The notes: generated by a model not told the origin, from the sequence alone. 64,000 bases of DNA from WTGU01 sp965200925 (GCA_965200925.1 OZ241738.1:1054001-1118000), one strand, 5' to 3'. Shown: positions 50,201-58,558, counted from the first letter of the stretch. Made by a program: numbers and translations.

Positions 50201-51722
50201 CCGCTTGGCGGCGAGCACGGTGACGGTGGACGGTGCTGTCGGTGGGGTGCGCCTCGACCGTGGCGGGACGGTGACGGTGGGCCGCACGGGTCGCATTGCG
50301 GGCATCGAGGGTGTCGGCATTCGCAGCGAGACGGGGGACCTGTCGGCGACGGTTGCGGGCGTGGTGGACGGCGACGTTCTCGCCCTGGGGAGCGGCGAAC
50401 ACAGGGTCACGGTGGCGGCGGGCGGCGCGGTCACCGGGACGGTGCGCGTGGCGACGGAGAACGCGGTGACGGTGGAGGGCACGGCCGGGCGCGTGCGCCT
50501 CGACCACGGCGGCATGGTGACGGTCGGCAAGGACGGGCGCGTAACCGGGCTGGCCGGCGACGATGATACCCTCGTCATCCACAGCGAGTCCGGCGAGTTG
50601 GCGGTGCTGATCCGGCAAGCCGACGGCGAGACGGTGACCGCCGCCGCGGGCCGGGTGGAAGGCCGGATCGAGGAGGCAGGCGGTACCCCGGAGGTGTCGT
50701 TCCAGCCGGCGGGCGCGACGGAGCCGCTGGCGCTCGGTGCGCCAGGGACGAAAGACTCGGTGCCGGCGGGCGCCTTCGACGTGGGCGTGGTGGCGGACGG
50801 AGGCGGCGTCCGGTTGGACAGGGACTACGCGCCGCGCGCACGGGTGTACGAGGTGCTGCCTTCGGTGCTGCTTGGTCTGAACGGCTTGTCGGGGTTCCGC
50901 GCGCGGATGGAGGCGCCGCGTTCGCCGAACGGCGTGTGGGCACGTGCGGAGGCGTCGGGCGGGTCGCGGGAAGCGAAGCGTTCGACATCGGCGTCCCGTC
51001 TCTCCTGGACCCATCGCCGTCACGGCGTGGAGACGGGGGTGGACATCCCGGTAGAGCCGGGGGTCCTGATGGGGGTTTCGGCGCATCACCGTCGTGGCTC
51101 GGCGGACGTGTCGGGGGAGGCCGGCGGGATCGACGTATCGGGCAACGGTCTCGGGGCGTCGATGGCGTTGCGCCTGGTCGACGGCATGTACCTGGACGGT
51201 CGGGCGTCGGCGACATGGTACGAGGCTCGCCTGCGTTCGGGGCCGCGCGGCTCGTTGAAGCGGGACGCGAAGGGCCTTGGCCATGCGGTGGGGCTGGAGG
51301 TGGGGCGCCGTCTGGGCTTGGGTCGGGGAGCGTTGGGTGAGTGGACGCTGACGCCGCGTGCGCGTGTGGTGCATTCGCGCGTGGACGTGGAGGACTTCAC
51401 GGACAGGGTGGGGTCCCGTGTGTCGCTGGACGAGGGCCACGCCACGACGGGCCGTGCGGGTGTGCGGGTGGAGGCGTCGGACCACCCCGGCGGGAGCCGC
51501 CTGTTCGGCTCGGTGGATGTGGAGCACGAGCTTTCGCCGGAGACCCGTGTGCGGGTTTCGGGAACGGCGCTCAGGTCGGAGGCGGAAACGACGCGGTTGC
51601 ATGTGGTACTTGGCGGGGTGGCGGAGTGGGGAGAAGGCCGCTACGCGCTGCAAGGGGTGACACGCTACGCGACGGGCGCGCGCGACTACGGCGGAGGGCT
51701 GGCCCTGAAGCTGCGCTTCTGA
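47289..51722 (+). CDS. Classical autotransporter with repeat-rich passenger
   Basis: About 1477 residues. The signal peptide occupies roughly residues 1-32 (hydrophobic ALAFAAFAFLFGTG, then AEAQ). The passenger consists of short glycine-rich beta-helix-like strands (GDIDIDLTGGSV type). A helical element SAAERAVLDAIL occurs twice, near residues 410 and 523. Three 85-residue repeats follow at about 701-955, then two weaker ones. The last 264 residues, from about 1214, form the autotransporter barrel, starting NGVWARAEASGG and ending LALKLRF. There is no protease or lipase motif; adhesion or aggregation is likely. Starts at 47271, 47289 or 47304 are possible; 47289 gives a basic N-region. Confidence 0.85.
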   Translation: MVTRLMKYSALCGALAFAAFAFLFGTGEAEAQTAVCSDTPGAGERIRCTEGAGSMDDIRIDARNVAIQVTGTRIRGVFGRHDGSGDIDIDLTGGSVTTSGTHSYGVGVGQFGASGAIDIGLKDVVVKTSGTNAWGVVGDRTTGTGTIDIDVQGGSIEVAGPNSIAVHALQRSSGDIDIDVTDTVLKAVFTSLGIYALRSGAAGDIAIGVRGGSIETNTFTTHGIYARAQFTDAADEGGDIEVTVADTSVTNKGAFSYGVFAEHLGRGGITVDVSGGSVMTSEGRNGFGVYAHHGKRREVTGTDTTVDMTIGAGTRVRAPFGNGVYGQLSFDNVAGVAISHAGAIEARDSGILAWASLASGLVRGDGSVLQLEDHTGKRQPMIHVVSSGDVTVGAGVADAYIREVVTGTDGALSAAERAVLDAILAEDSDALDTALAALPAAYTDAWKLRARDFLSARGLETTDIAASIIPGSVGRPGNAFIAGEVAAREILGIPRAGIRAMAISHQRIAEYIQWADPDDTDPNLSAAERRVLEAVLTGGSLEAALAALPVSYADSYKGGVRLRATFFNEGDIRVDVTGGTIVSDGDGVHARYVLTSDRNGAISVTVAEGASVTGERNGIYVGSAGAGEGSFRAQSVTVNGQVTGGSGAGVHMAGGGRLTVGAGGRVDATSGVGVLSDGPGDLAVTVAGRVEGDIRVTGTGTLTLAVPEGGVVTGMVRDPVGLSTLAGSIGRLLYSGGATVTVAPTGALTGVEVEGGTEALRSEDGDLDVTVAGRVAGDLRAPPGGTLTLAVPEGGVVTGTAHDPVGPLTVAGSIGRLLYTSGATVTVAPTGALTGVESDDRTEALRSEDGALHVTVAGRVAGDLRPPRDGTLTLAVPEGGVITGTVHDPVGPLTVAGNIGRLLYTNGATVTVPATGALTGVAVDGRTEALRSEAGDLAVFVAGRVAGDVLGLGTGDHKVTVARGGTVTGTIRLAASTVTVDGAVGGVRLDRGGTVTVGRTGRIAGIEGVGIRSETGDLSATVAGVVDGDVLALGSGEHRVTVAAGGAVTGTVRVATENAVTVEGTAGRVRLDHGGMVTVGKDGRVTGLAGDDDTLVIHSESGELAVLIRQADGETVTAAAGRVEGRIEEAGGTPEVSFQPAGATEPLALGAPGTKDSVPAGAFDVGVVADGGGVRLDRDYAPRARVYEVLPSVLLGLNGLSGFRARMEAPRSPNGVWARAEASGGSREAKRSTSASRLSWTHRRHGVETGVDIPVEPGVLMGVSAHHRRGSADVSGEAGGIDVSGNGLGASMALRLVDGMYLDGRASATWYEARLRSGPRGSLKRDAKGLGHAVGLEVGRRLGLGRGALGEWTLTPRARVVHSRVDVEDFTDRVGSRVSLDEGHATTGRAGVRVEASDHPGGSRLFGSVDVEHELSPETRVRVSGTALRSEAETTRLHVVLGGVAEWGEGRYALQGVTRYATGARDYGGGLALKLRF
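49389..50153 (+). repeat. Three tandem 255-bp repeats in the autotransporter passenger
   Basis: Units begin at 49389, 49644 and 49899, each with ACGCTGACGCTGGC, giving an exact 255-base (85-codon) period. The units are highly similar at DNA level and in frame, so recombination between them could add or remove whole units. Confidence 0.85.
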
Positions 51723-51775
51723 GCGGCGCCTTCGAGCTTGTCCGCCACGGCCTTGGGACATAAACTTCGCAGGTG

Positions 51776-52420
51776 ATGGCGAGAAAGACGACCACGGATA
51801 CCGGCAAGCGACGGGATACGCGGCAGGCGATCATCGAGAGCGCGCTCACGCTTGCCGCGGGTGGCGGCTGGGGGCGGGTCGGGCTCGGCGACATCGCCGA
51901 AGCGGCGGGCATTTCCCTGGCGGAGCTGCGCGCGCACTTCCCGTACAGGAACGCCATCGTCGCGGGCTTCATCGCCGACGTGGACCGGGGCGTGCTGGCC
52001 GCGCGGGATCCGGAGATGGCCGGCCGGCCCGCGTCGGAGCGCCTCTTCGACGTTCTCATGAAACGTTTCGACCTGCTGAACCCGCACAAGCGGGCCGTCG
52101 CCGCGATCCTCCGAAGCAGCCCCTCGGACCCGGCAGCCTTGGCCTGCGCGCCCCTCGCGTTGCGCCGCTCCATGCGCTGGATGCTCGAAGCGGCGGATCT
52201 GAACGGCAGCGGCGTGCGCGGCCGCCTCCGCGTCGCGGCCCTGACGACGCTCTACCTCTCCACCATCCCGGTCTGGCTACGCGACGAGAGTGCGGACATG
52301 GCGCGCACCATGGCCGCGCTGGACCGTCGCCTGAAGCGCCTGGACCGGCTCACCCGCGTCCTCTGCCGCCTCACACCTGCGCGGAACCGCGTGGACGACG
52401 CGACGGCAGAAGCCATGTAA
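51776..52420 (+). CDS. TetR family transcription regulator
   Basis: A 214-residue regulator. The N-terminal helix-turn-helix domain reads TRQAIIESALTLAAGGGWGR, then LGDIAEAAGISLAELRAHFP, at about residues 15-62. The C-terminal ligand domain includes RLFDVLMKRFDLLNPHKRA and the DESADMARTMAALDRRLKRL end seen in a Rhodospirillales-type subgroup. Ligand and targets are unknown. It lies between the autotransporter and the convergent histidine kinase; a GTG one codon earlier is an alternative start. Confidence 0.85.
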   Translation: MARKTTTDTGKRRDTRQAIIESALTLAAGGGWGRVGLGDIAEAAGISLAELRAHFPYRNAIVAGFIADVDRGVLAARDPEMAGRPASERLFDVLMKRFDLLNPHKRAVAAILRSSPSDPAALACAPLALRRSMRWMLEAADLNGSGVRGRLRVAALTTLYLSTIPVWLRDESADMARTMAALDRRLKRLDRLTRVLCRLTPARNRVDDATAEAM

Positions 52421-52477
52421 GGCTTCGGCACCGCACGGCTTTTCGGGTGCTCTGGGAGACCCGCACATCCGAAAAAC

Positions 52478-53806
52478 TCATGCCGGCAGCCGGAGTTCCG
52501 CCCGCAGACCGCCCAGGGTGGCGTCGCCCATCCTGATGTCGCCGCCGTGGCTGCGGGCCACGTCGCGGGCGATGGCGAGACCCAGGCCGGCACCGCCGGT
52601 GCTCGGGCTGCGCGCGCCGTCCAGCCGGAAGAACGGCTTGAACGCGGCCTCCCGCTGGTCCTCCGGGATGCCCGGGCCGTCGTCCTCCACCGCGACCTCG
52701 ACCATATCCTCCCGACGCGCGGCGCTGATCTCGATCCGCGAGCCGTGGCGGGTGGCGTTCTCCACCAGATTGGCCAGGCAGCGCTCGATCGCGTTCGGCC
52801 GGAGCGGCAGGACGAGGGGCCGCTCCACGTGAAGCGCGACCCGACCGCCCTTGCGCCGCGCGTCGTCGGCGACTCCGGCGACGATGCCGGCCAGATCTGC
52901 GCTCACCGGTGCCTCCCCGCCCTGCCCGCGCGCGAAGGCGAGATATTCGCCGATCATGTGTTCCATCTGCGCCATGTCGCGCTCGGACTCGGCGATCTCG
53001 CCGCGCGATTCGGGGTGGGAGTCCGCGAGCATCGCGAGTCGCAGCTTCACCCGCGTGAGCGGTGTCCGCAGGTCGTGAGAGACCCCCGCCAACATCTCGG
53101 TGCGCTGGCTGATCTGGCGGCGGATGCGCGCCCGCATGTCGAGGAAGGCCGCGGCCGCGCGCCGGATCTCGGCAGCGCCCGCCGGCCTGAAGTCGTCCAC
53201 CGGCCGGCCCCTGCCGAAGGCGTCGGCCGCCATGGCGAGCCGCCCGATCGGCCGGATCTGGTTGCGCAGGAACACCACCGCGATGGCGGACACCACGATC
53301 GCCGTGCCCACCATCCAGAGGATGACCAGAATGGTGGTGGAGCTCCGCATCCGCTTGATCGGCGTCAGCATGGTCAACACGCCGTCCGGCCGCTGGACGC
53401 GAATCGCGATCCGCTCGCCCGGATAGCGGGTGTCGATGTGGTGGGGTGCTTCGAAGCGCCACTGGAACTCCTGATGGAGCAGCCGGTCCATGATCCGGTC
53501 GGTCCGCTTCGGCGCCTCGTCGGGCAGGATCGCGCCGGGCTCGAAGGCCACCGTGAACTGCATCTCCTCGCGTGCGATCCGCTCGATCCAGCGCCACATC
53601 TCCGGTTCGGGCCGCTCCTGCATGAAACGCATGACCGTCTTCACGTCGCCGGCGATGTCCAGCGCCAGTTGCCGGCTCACTGAATCCCAATGGCGCTCGA
53701 AGAAGATGTAGGCGACCACGGCCTGGAGCAGGACGAGCGGGATCAGCATGATCAGGAACGACCGCCAGAAGAGGCTGCGGGGCACAATCCGCTTCAGCGG
53801 GTTCAT
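52478..53806 (-). CDS. EnvZ-like sensor histidine kinase
   Basis: Inner-membrane sensor kinase of 442 residues. Membrane helices at about 13-36 and 158-180 enclose a periplasmic domain of about 120 residues. A HAMP domain follows, then the phospho-acceptor His244 in GVSHDLRTPLTR. The ATP-binding domain has NLVENATRHG, DDGPGIP and GGAGLGLAIA. It probably phosphorylates the response regulator encoded 29 bases upstream. The signal is unknown. Confidence 0.93.
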   Translation of the reverse strand: MNPLKRIVPRSLFWRSFLIMLIPLVLLQAVVAYIFFERHWDSVSRQLALDIAGDVKTVMRFMQERPEPEMWRWIERIAREEMQFTVAFEPGAILPDEAPKRTDRIMDRLLHQEFQWRFEAPHHIDTRYPGERIAIRVQRPDGVLTMLTPIKRMRSSTTILVILWMVGTAIVVSAIAVVFLRNQIRPIGRLAMAADAFGRGRPVDDFRPAGAAEIRRAAAAFLDMRARIRRQISQRTEMLAGVSHDLRTPLTRVKLRLAMLADSHPESRGEIAESERDMAQMEHMIGEYLAFARGQGGEAPVSADLAGIVAGVADDARRKGGRVALHVERPLVLPLRPNAIERCLANLVENATRHGSRIEISAARREDMVEVAVEDDGPGIPEDQREAAFKPFFRLDGARSPSTGGAGLGLAIARDVARSHGGDIRMGDATLGGLRAELRLPA

Positions 53807-53835
53807 GGCGAGTCCTCCCCGGCCGCGCGCGCGGC

Positions 53836-54561
53836 TCAGTCCGTCCGCAGCACATAGCCCCGCCCCCAGACGGTCCGCAGATAGCGGGGCGCGCGTGGCT
53901 CCGGCTCTATCTTGCGCCGCAGGCGCGTGACCTGCACGTCAATCGCGCGCGGCGAAACGCCGGCCCCGATCTTCTCGCGGAGCGCCTCGCGGCTCAGCGT
54001 CACTCCCGGATTGGCGGCGAAGGCGCGGAGCAACGCCCCCTCGCCCTCGGTCAGCCGCACCAAGGCACCGCCGCGCCTGAGCTCGCCCCGCGCCGGGTGG
54101 TAGCTGACCTCCCCGAAACGGACGGTCTCGGGCGGCGGCGTCCGCGATCGGCGCAGGATGGTAGCGATGCGAAGCAGCAATTCGCGGGGCTCAAATGGCT
54201 TGGTCAGGTAGTCGTCGGCGCCGCTCTCGAACCCCGCGATCCGGTCCTCCGGCTCGGCCATGGCCGTCAACAACAGGATCGGAACCGCGTTCGACCGGCG
54301 CAGCCGGCGGGTGAGAGCGACGCCCGATTCGCCCGGCATCATCACGTCGAGGACGATCAGGTCGAACGCCAAGCCCCCGAGCGTCGCCAGCGCCTCAGCG
54401 GCGGAAGCGGCGGTGGAGACGCGGTAGCCGTTCTCGCGCAGATAGCGGGCGAGCAGATCGCGCAAGCCGTCGTCGTCGTCCACGACCAGGATGTGGGCTG
54501 AGCCTCCGACGGCCGCGTCCTCTCCGGTCGAGAGTGTTTCTTTTTCCAAATTCCACTGCAT
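53836..54561 (-). CDS. OmpR-family response regulator (PetR-like by position)
   Basis: A 241-residue regulator. The receiver domain, residues 22-135, has the acidic pocket VVDDDDG, phospho-acceptor Asp72 in VLDVMMPGESG and the conserved Lys in YLTKPFEP. A winged-helix DNA-binding domain fills 145-241, ending RAPRYLRTVWGRGYVLR. The first 20 residues are poorly conserved, so a later start is possible. Preceded by a MarR gene and followed by a kinase, an arrangement like petP-petR of Rhodobacter. Confidence 0.92.
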   Translation of the reverse strand: MQWNLEKETLSTGEDAAVGGSAHILVVDDDDGLRDLLARYLRENGYRVSTAASAAEALATLGGLAFDLIVLDVMMPGESGVALTRRLRRSNAVPILLLTAMAEPEDRIAGFESGADDYLTKPFEPRELLLRIATILRRSRTPPPETVRFGEVSYHPARGELRRGGALVRLTEGEGALLRAFAANPGVTLSREALREKIGAGVSPRAIDVQVTRLRRKIEPEPRAPRYLRTVWGRGYVLRTD

Positions 54562-54576
54562 GTTACGGGAAAAATC

Positions 54577-55059
54577 TCAGGGTCTATCGAAGCGTCGCCG
54601 GTCCGCCGGATCGATGATTCCCATCAGCACCTCCCGATAGCCTTCGACGGCGACCCCGCCGGCCGCGCGGTAAGCCCTGGCGATGCGGGCCCGCTGGGTC
54701 TCGGAAAGACGCCTCTCCAGGCCCCTCCCCTCCTCCGTCAGGGCGAGCAGCCGCCGCCGCTTGTCGGCGGAGTCACGCCGGGCGGTGACGAACCCCTCGC
54801 CCACGAGCTGGCCCAGGACCCGCGACAGGCTCTGCTTGGTGACCCGGAGGATCGCCAGAAGCTCGGAAACGGAAATGTCGGGGTGGCGCCCGACGAAATA
54901 GACCACCCGGTGATGCGCGCGGCCGAAGCCGAAGGTCGCCAGAATCGCGTCGCATTCCGTCGTGAAGTCCCGATAGGCGAAGAAGAGCAGCTCCATCCCC
55001 TCGTGGAGCTGGTCCGCGCGCAGGTAGAGCGGGTTCGGTCCGGATTTTACGTCAGTCAC
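54577..55059 (-). CDS. MarR family regulator (PetP-like by position)
   Basis: A 160-residue winged-helix regulator. The recognition region is SVSELLAILRVTKQSLSRVL at about residues 62-81, and the wing has RRDSADKRRRLLALTEEG near 95-112. The start is a GTG at 55059, which lies inside a palindrome (55054-55066). The stop is 15 bases from the response-regulator start, and ilvE is divergent. By family and position it resembles PetP, which works with PetR in some Alphaproteobacteria. Confidence 0.9.
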   Translation of the reverse strand: MTDVKSGPNPLYLRADQLHEGMELLFFAYRDFTTECDAILATFGFGRAHHRVVYFVGRHPDISVSELLAILRVTKQSLSRVLGQLVGEGFVTARRDSADKRRRLLALTEEGRGLERRLSETQRARIARAYRAAGGVAVEGYREVLMGIIDPADRRRFDRP

Positions 55060-55066
55060 GTTGACT
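55054..55066. promoter_or_regulatory. Palindrome at the MarR start codon and ilvE -35 region
   Basis: AGTCA-CGT-TGACT is a perfect inverted repeat with a three-base centre. It covers the MarR GTG start and includes TTGACT, a plausible -35 box for rightward transcription into ilvE. The position suits autorepression by MarR and control of ilvE. Confidence 0.45.
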
Positions 55067-55132
55067 TATATGCCGGGCAGTGTTAGGGAACGCAACCGAT
55101 TATCGTCCCCGCTCGAACACTCGGTGAACGCG

Positions 55133-56014
55133 ATGGCCGATCTGCTCCCCTACGACGATCGAGACGGAGTCATCTGGTACAATGGCACCCTCGTGCCGTG
55201 GCGCGACGCGAAGATGCACGTCCTGAGCCACGGCCTCCACTACGCGAGCTGCGTCTTCGAAGGCGAGCGGGTTTATAACGGCCGGATCTTCAAGGCCGAG
55301 GAGCACACTGAGCGCCTGTACGAGTCCGCTCGCGCGCTCGACTTCGAGATTCCCTACGCCTGTGAAACGCTGGTGGACGCCTCCCGGGAGGTGGTCGCGG
55401 CGCTCGGCATCGGCGACGGCTACGTCCGCCCGGTGGCGTGGCGTGGCGCCGAGATGATGGGCGTGTCGGCGCAGCATTCCACGATCCATGTCGCCATCGC
55501 CGCCTGGCCGTGGCCGCCCTATTTCGGCGAAGAGGCGCGCCAGCGCGGGATCCGGCTCAAGACCGCCCGTTGGCGGCGGCCCTCGCCGGAGACCGCGCCG
55601 GTCAAGGCGAAGGTCGCCGGCCTTTACATGATCTGCACGCTCAGCAAACACGCGGCAGAGGCAGAGGGCTACCACGACGCCCTGATGCTCGACTGGCGCG
55701 GGCGAATTGCCGAAGCCACCGGCGCCAATATCTTCCTCGTCCAGGACGGCACGATCCACACGCCGGAGCCGGATTGTTTCCTCGACGGCATCACCCGCCG
55801 CACCGTGATCGAACTCGCGAAGCGGCGCGGCCACGACGTGGTCGAGCGGGCCGTCATGCCCGACGAGATCTCCAGGACCGACGAGATCTTCCTGACCGGC
55901 ACCGCAGCGGAGGTCACGCCGGTCGGCGAGATCGACGACCACCACTTCCAGGTCGGGCCCGTCACCCGGACGCTGATGGCGGATTACGAAGCGACGGTCC
56001 GGGCAGCGGACTGA
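55133..56014 (+). CDS. ilvE: Branched-chain amino acid aminotransferase
   Basis: Class IV PLP aminotransferase of 293 residues for the last step of valine, leucine and isoleucine synthesis. The motifs are FEGERVYNGRIFK near residue 44, the PLP lysine in KAKVAGLYM near 158, EATGANIFLV near 198 and the RRTVIELAK region near 223. The start at 55133 matches the usual N-terminus YDDRDGVIWYNG. D-amino-acid aminotransferase or ADC lyase are less likely given length and motifs. Divergent from the MarR gene. Confidence 0.93.
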   Translation: MADLLPYDDRDGVIWYNGTLVPWRDAKMHVLSHGLHYASCVFEGERVYNGRIFKAEEHTERLYESARALDFEIPYACETLVDASREVVAALGIGDGYVRPVAWRGAEMMGVSAQHSTIHVAIAAWPWPPYFGEEARQRGIRLKTARWRRPSPETAPVKAKVAGLYMICTLSKHAAEAEGYHDALMLDWRGRIAEATGANIFLVQDGTIHTPEPDCFLDGITRRTVIELAKRRGHDVVERAVMPDEISRTDEIFLTGTAAEVTPVGEIDDHHFQVGPVTRTLMADYEATVRAAD

Positions 56015-56036
56015 ACCCGCCGCCCCGTCACGCGCC

Positions 56037-56492
56037 TCACGCGCCGCTCCAACGTTCCGCCGCACGGTCGTCGTCGCCGCGCGCCGCCACCCAGCGGGCG
56101 CCGTCCGGCCCTTCCTCGCGCTTCCAGAAGGGCGCCTTGGTCTTCAGCCAGTCGATCAGGAAGGCGCAGGCGTCGAGCGCGGCCCGTCGGTGGGGCGCCG
56201 CGGTGGCCACGAGCACGATGCGGTCGCCGGGTTCGAGTCGCCCGTGGCGGTGGATGATCAGCGAGGCCGTCAGGTCCCAGCGGCGGCGGGCTTCCGCCTC
56301 GATGGCGGCCAGCTGCTTCTCGGTCATCGCCGGGTAGTGTTCGAGCGTCATCGCCGAGACCGCCCGCTCGCCTTCCGCCACGGCCCGCGCCACGCCGACG
56401 AAGGAAGCGATGGCGCCGACCTCGCGGCGCCCGGCGGCGAGCGCCTCGATCTCGGCACCGACGTCGAAATCCTCGCGCTGGATGCGGATCAT
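56037..56492 (-). CDS. moaE: Molybdopterin synthase catalytic subunit
   Basis: Large subunit of molybdopterin synthase, 151 residues, which inserts two sulfurs into precursor Z using MoaD thiocarboxylate. Family sequence includes GAIASFVGVAR near residue 27, LEHYPAMTEKQLAAIE near 50, IIHRHGRLEPGD near 78 and APHRRAALDACAFLIDWLKT near 99, followed by the KREE segment with the active-site Lys. The ATG overlaps the moaD TGA (ATGA). Confidence 0.95.
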   Translation of the reverse strand: MIRIQREDFDVGAEIEALAAGRREVGAIASFVGVARAVAEGERAVSAMTLEHYPAMTEKQLAAIEAEARRRWDLTASLIIHRHGRLEPGDRIVLVATAAPHRRAALDACAFLIDWLKTKAPFWKREEGPDGARWVAARGDDDRAAERWSGA

Positions 56493-56752
56493 GGCCGCGC
56501 CGCGCCGCCCGTCACCGGCGGGAACAGCGCCACCTCGTCGCCGTCGCCGATACGGCGGTCGAGCCCGGCGAACTCCTGGTTCACCGCCACGCGGACGACC
56601 GACAGGTCTTCCAGGGCGCGGGCGTAGCCCTCGCCACGGCCCCGCAGCCAATCGATGAGCGCCGCCACCGTGTCCACGCCGGGGGGGAGGGCGATTTCCT
56701 CCGCGTCGCGCCCGATCCGCTCCCTCAGCCACGCGAAATAGAGCACCGTCAT
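56489..56752 (-). CDS. moaD: Molybdopterin synthase sulfur-carrier subunit, with residues after Gly-Gly
   Basis: Ubiquitin-like MoaD of 87 residues. The N-terminus VLYFAWLRERIG and the C-terminal DEVALFPPVTGG are diagnostic. MoaD normally ends with the Gly-Gly that MoeB adenylates, but here four more residues (AARP) follow before the stop. Either the tail is removed or the sequence has a small error. The ATG overlaps the moeA stop and the TGA overlaps moaE. Confidence 0.9.
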   Translation of the reverse strand: MTVLYFAWLRERIGRDAEEIALPPGVDTVAALIDWLRGRGEGYARALEDLSVVRVAVNQEFAGLDRRIGDGDEVALFPPVTGGAARP

Positions 56753-58023
56753 CGATACATCTCGTTGAAGGGAAGGAAATCCACCATCGCGCCGGCGCGC
56801 AGGGCGGTGAGCTCTTCCGGCAGTTCGATCAGGCCGTCAGCGAAGACGGCGGAAGACAGGATGCCGGCGCCGTCGCGCGCGTATTTCTCCGCCGCAAGCG
56901 AGCCGTCCGGCCGCGCGGCGAGGCGGGCCCGCAACCATTCGCGCCGGCCACGCTTCTTCCGATAGTCGAAATCCACCGGCACGCGGTAGTGGGCGGGTTC
57001 GATCGCCGTACAGCCACCGAGACGCAGGATCAGGGGGCGCGCGAAACGGAGGAAGGTGACCATGACGGCGACCGGATTGCCCGGCAGCCCGACGAAGGGC
57101 ACGCGGCCGACCTGCCCGAGCGCGATCGGGCGCCCCGGCCGGATGGCGAGGCGCCAGAAATGGAGATGGCCGAGGGATTCCACCGCCGCCTTGACGTGAT
57201 CCTCGTCGCCCGTGGACATCCCGCCCGTGGTGAGCAGGAGGTCGTGATCGCGGCTCCGCACGTCCAGCGCGCCGGTGATCGCCTCCAGCCTGTCCGGGAG
57301 GATGCCCATGTCCGTGACGGCGCATCCGAGCCGCTCCGCCAAGCTCGCGACGACGTAGCGGTTGGTGTCGTAGATGCCGCCCTCGCCCAGCGCCGCGCCC
57401 GGTTCGTGAACCTCGTCGCCGGTGGAGAAGACGGCCACGCGGAGCCTGCGGAACACGGCGAGTCCGGTACACCCGATCGAGGCAGCGAGGCCGATATCCT
57501 GCGGGCGAAGGGCGCGACCGGCGGTCAGGATGGTAGCGCCGGCGACGACGTCCTCCCCGGCCTTGCGCCGGTTGGCGCCGCGCCGGATGCCGGGCGGCAG
57601 GACGACGCAGCCGCCGTCCGCGCGGCAGTCCTCCTGCATGAACACCGTGTCGGGGCCGGGCGCCCCGCTCGCTCCCCGCGGCATGGGCGCGCCGGTGAAG
57701 ACCCGGACCACCTCGCCGCGCACGGCGGGGCGCCCGAGAGGATGCCCCGCGGCGGCCCGCCCGGTGCACGGCAGCCGCGTTTCTGCGCCGGAGGCGAGAT
57801 CGTCGAAGAACACCGCGTAGCCGTCGACCGCCGCGTTGTCGTGCGGCGGCACGGCCCGGTCGGACGTGACGGATTCCGCCAGGATTCGCCCGTCCGCCGC
57901 GCGCAGGCTCACCGCCTCGGTCTCGGCGACGGGATACACGACGCTTTCCAGTCTCGCCAGCGCCTCGGCCGCCGGGGTCAGGGCGCCGCCGAAGGCGAAG
58001 CAGTCGTCACTGAGCTGTGCCAT
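56749..58023 (-). CDS. moeA: Molybdopterin molybdenumtransferase
   Basis: Inserts molybdate into adenylated molybdopterin; 424 residues. Motifs include VPPHDNAAVDGYAV near residue 60, RVFTGAPMPRGA near 107, AVFSTGDEV near 196 with GIYDTNRY after it, LLTTGGMSTGDEDHVK near 266 and FVGLPGNPVAVMV near 317. It overlaps mobB by 17 bases at the 5' end and moaD at the 3' end. Confidence 0.95.
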   Translation of the reverse strand: MAQLSDDCFAFGGALTPAAEALARLESVVYPVAETEAVSLRAADGRILAESVTSDRAVPPHDNAAVDGYAVFFDDLASGAETRLPCTGRAAAGHPLGRPAVRGEVVRVFTGAPMPRGASGAPGPDTVFMQEDCRADGGCVVLPPGIRRGANRRKAGEDVVAGATILTAGRALRPQDIGLAASIGCTGLAVFRRLRVAVFSTGDEVHEPGAALGEGGIYDTNRYVVASLAERLGCAVTDMGILPDRLEAITGALDVRSRDHDLLLTTGGMSTGDEDHVKAAVESLGHLHFWRLAIRPGRPIALGQVGRVPFVGLPGNPVAVMVTFLRFARPLILRLGGCTAIEPAHYRVPVDFDYRKKRGRREWLRARLAARPDGSLAAEKYARDGAGILSSAVFADGLIELPEELTALRAGAMVDFLPFNEMYR

Positions 58024-58558
58024 GGCCCGCGCGCGCTCCCGCCGCCTCCGCCCTTTCGCGATGGGACACCAAAAATGCCGCGATCCCGGCCACGTTGTCG
58101 AGGTCGAACACGGGCAGCGCGCGCCCGTTCAGGCAGGCGGCCGGGATCGCCCGGTCGCTGGCGACGGCGACGACGGTCGGGTCCTGCGCCGCGAGCAACG
58201 GCTTGCCGGTGCCACCGCGATGGACCTCGATCTTGTCGTGGCCGCCGCGCTTGTACCCCTCGATCAGTACCAGGTCGACCGGGCCCAGCGCCCCGAGCAG
58301 CCCGTCGAGGGGGGGTTCGCCGCCGCCTTCCCCCTCACGGAGAAGGGCCCAGCCCTCGGGTGCCGCCAGCACCACATGCGCCGCCCCGGCGGCCCGCCAT
58401 GCCCGCGCCGGATGGCCCGGCGGCAGCAGGTCGAAGCCATGGCGGGCGTGTTTCACCGTCGCCACTTCGAGACCACGCGCCCGCAACCGCGGCAGCAGGC
58501 GGCGGATCAGGGTGGTCTTGCCGTTGCCGCTCCACCCGGTAACCCCGAACCGCCGCAC
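58007..58558 (-). CDS. mobB: Molybdopterin-guanine dinucleotide biosynthesis protein B
   Basis: GTP-binding accessory protein of MGD cofactor synthesis, 183 residues. The P-loop GVTGWSGNGKTTLIRRLLP is at the N-terminus, followed by KHARHGFDLLPPGHPARAWR near residue 38 and DLVLIEGYKRGGHDKIEVHR near 95. The GTG at 58558 is preferred because GGGAGAGGGC lies just upstream; an ATG 22 codons earlier adds an Arg-rich extension. MobA is not in the window. Confidence 0.92.
   Translation of the reverse strand: MRRFGVTGWSGNGKTTLIRRLLPRLRARGLEVATVKHARHGFDLLPPGHPARAWRAAGAAHVVLAAPEGWALLREGEGGGEPPLDGLLGALGPVDLVLIEGYKRGGHDKIEVHRGGTGKPLLAAQDPTVVAVASDRAIPAACLNGRALPVFDLDNVAGIAAFLVSHRERAEAAGARAGHGTAQ

Noticed and set aside
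47583..51761. Minus-strand frame of about 1390 codons opposite the autotransporter
   Set aside because: The His/Arg-rich translation mirrors the repeats of the autotransporter. No signal, start context or domain supports it.
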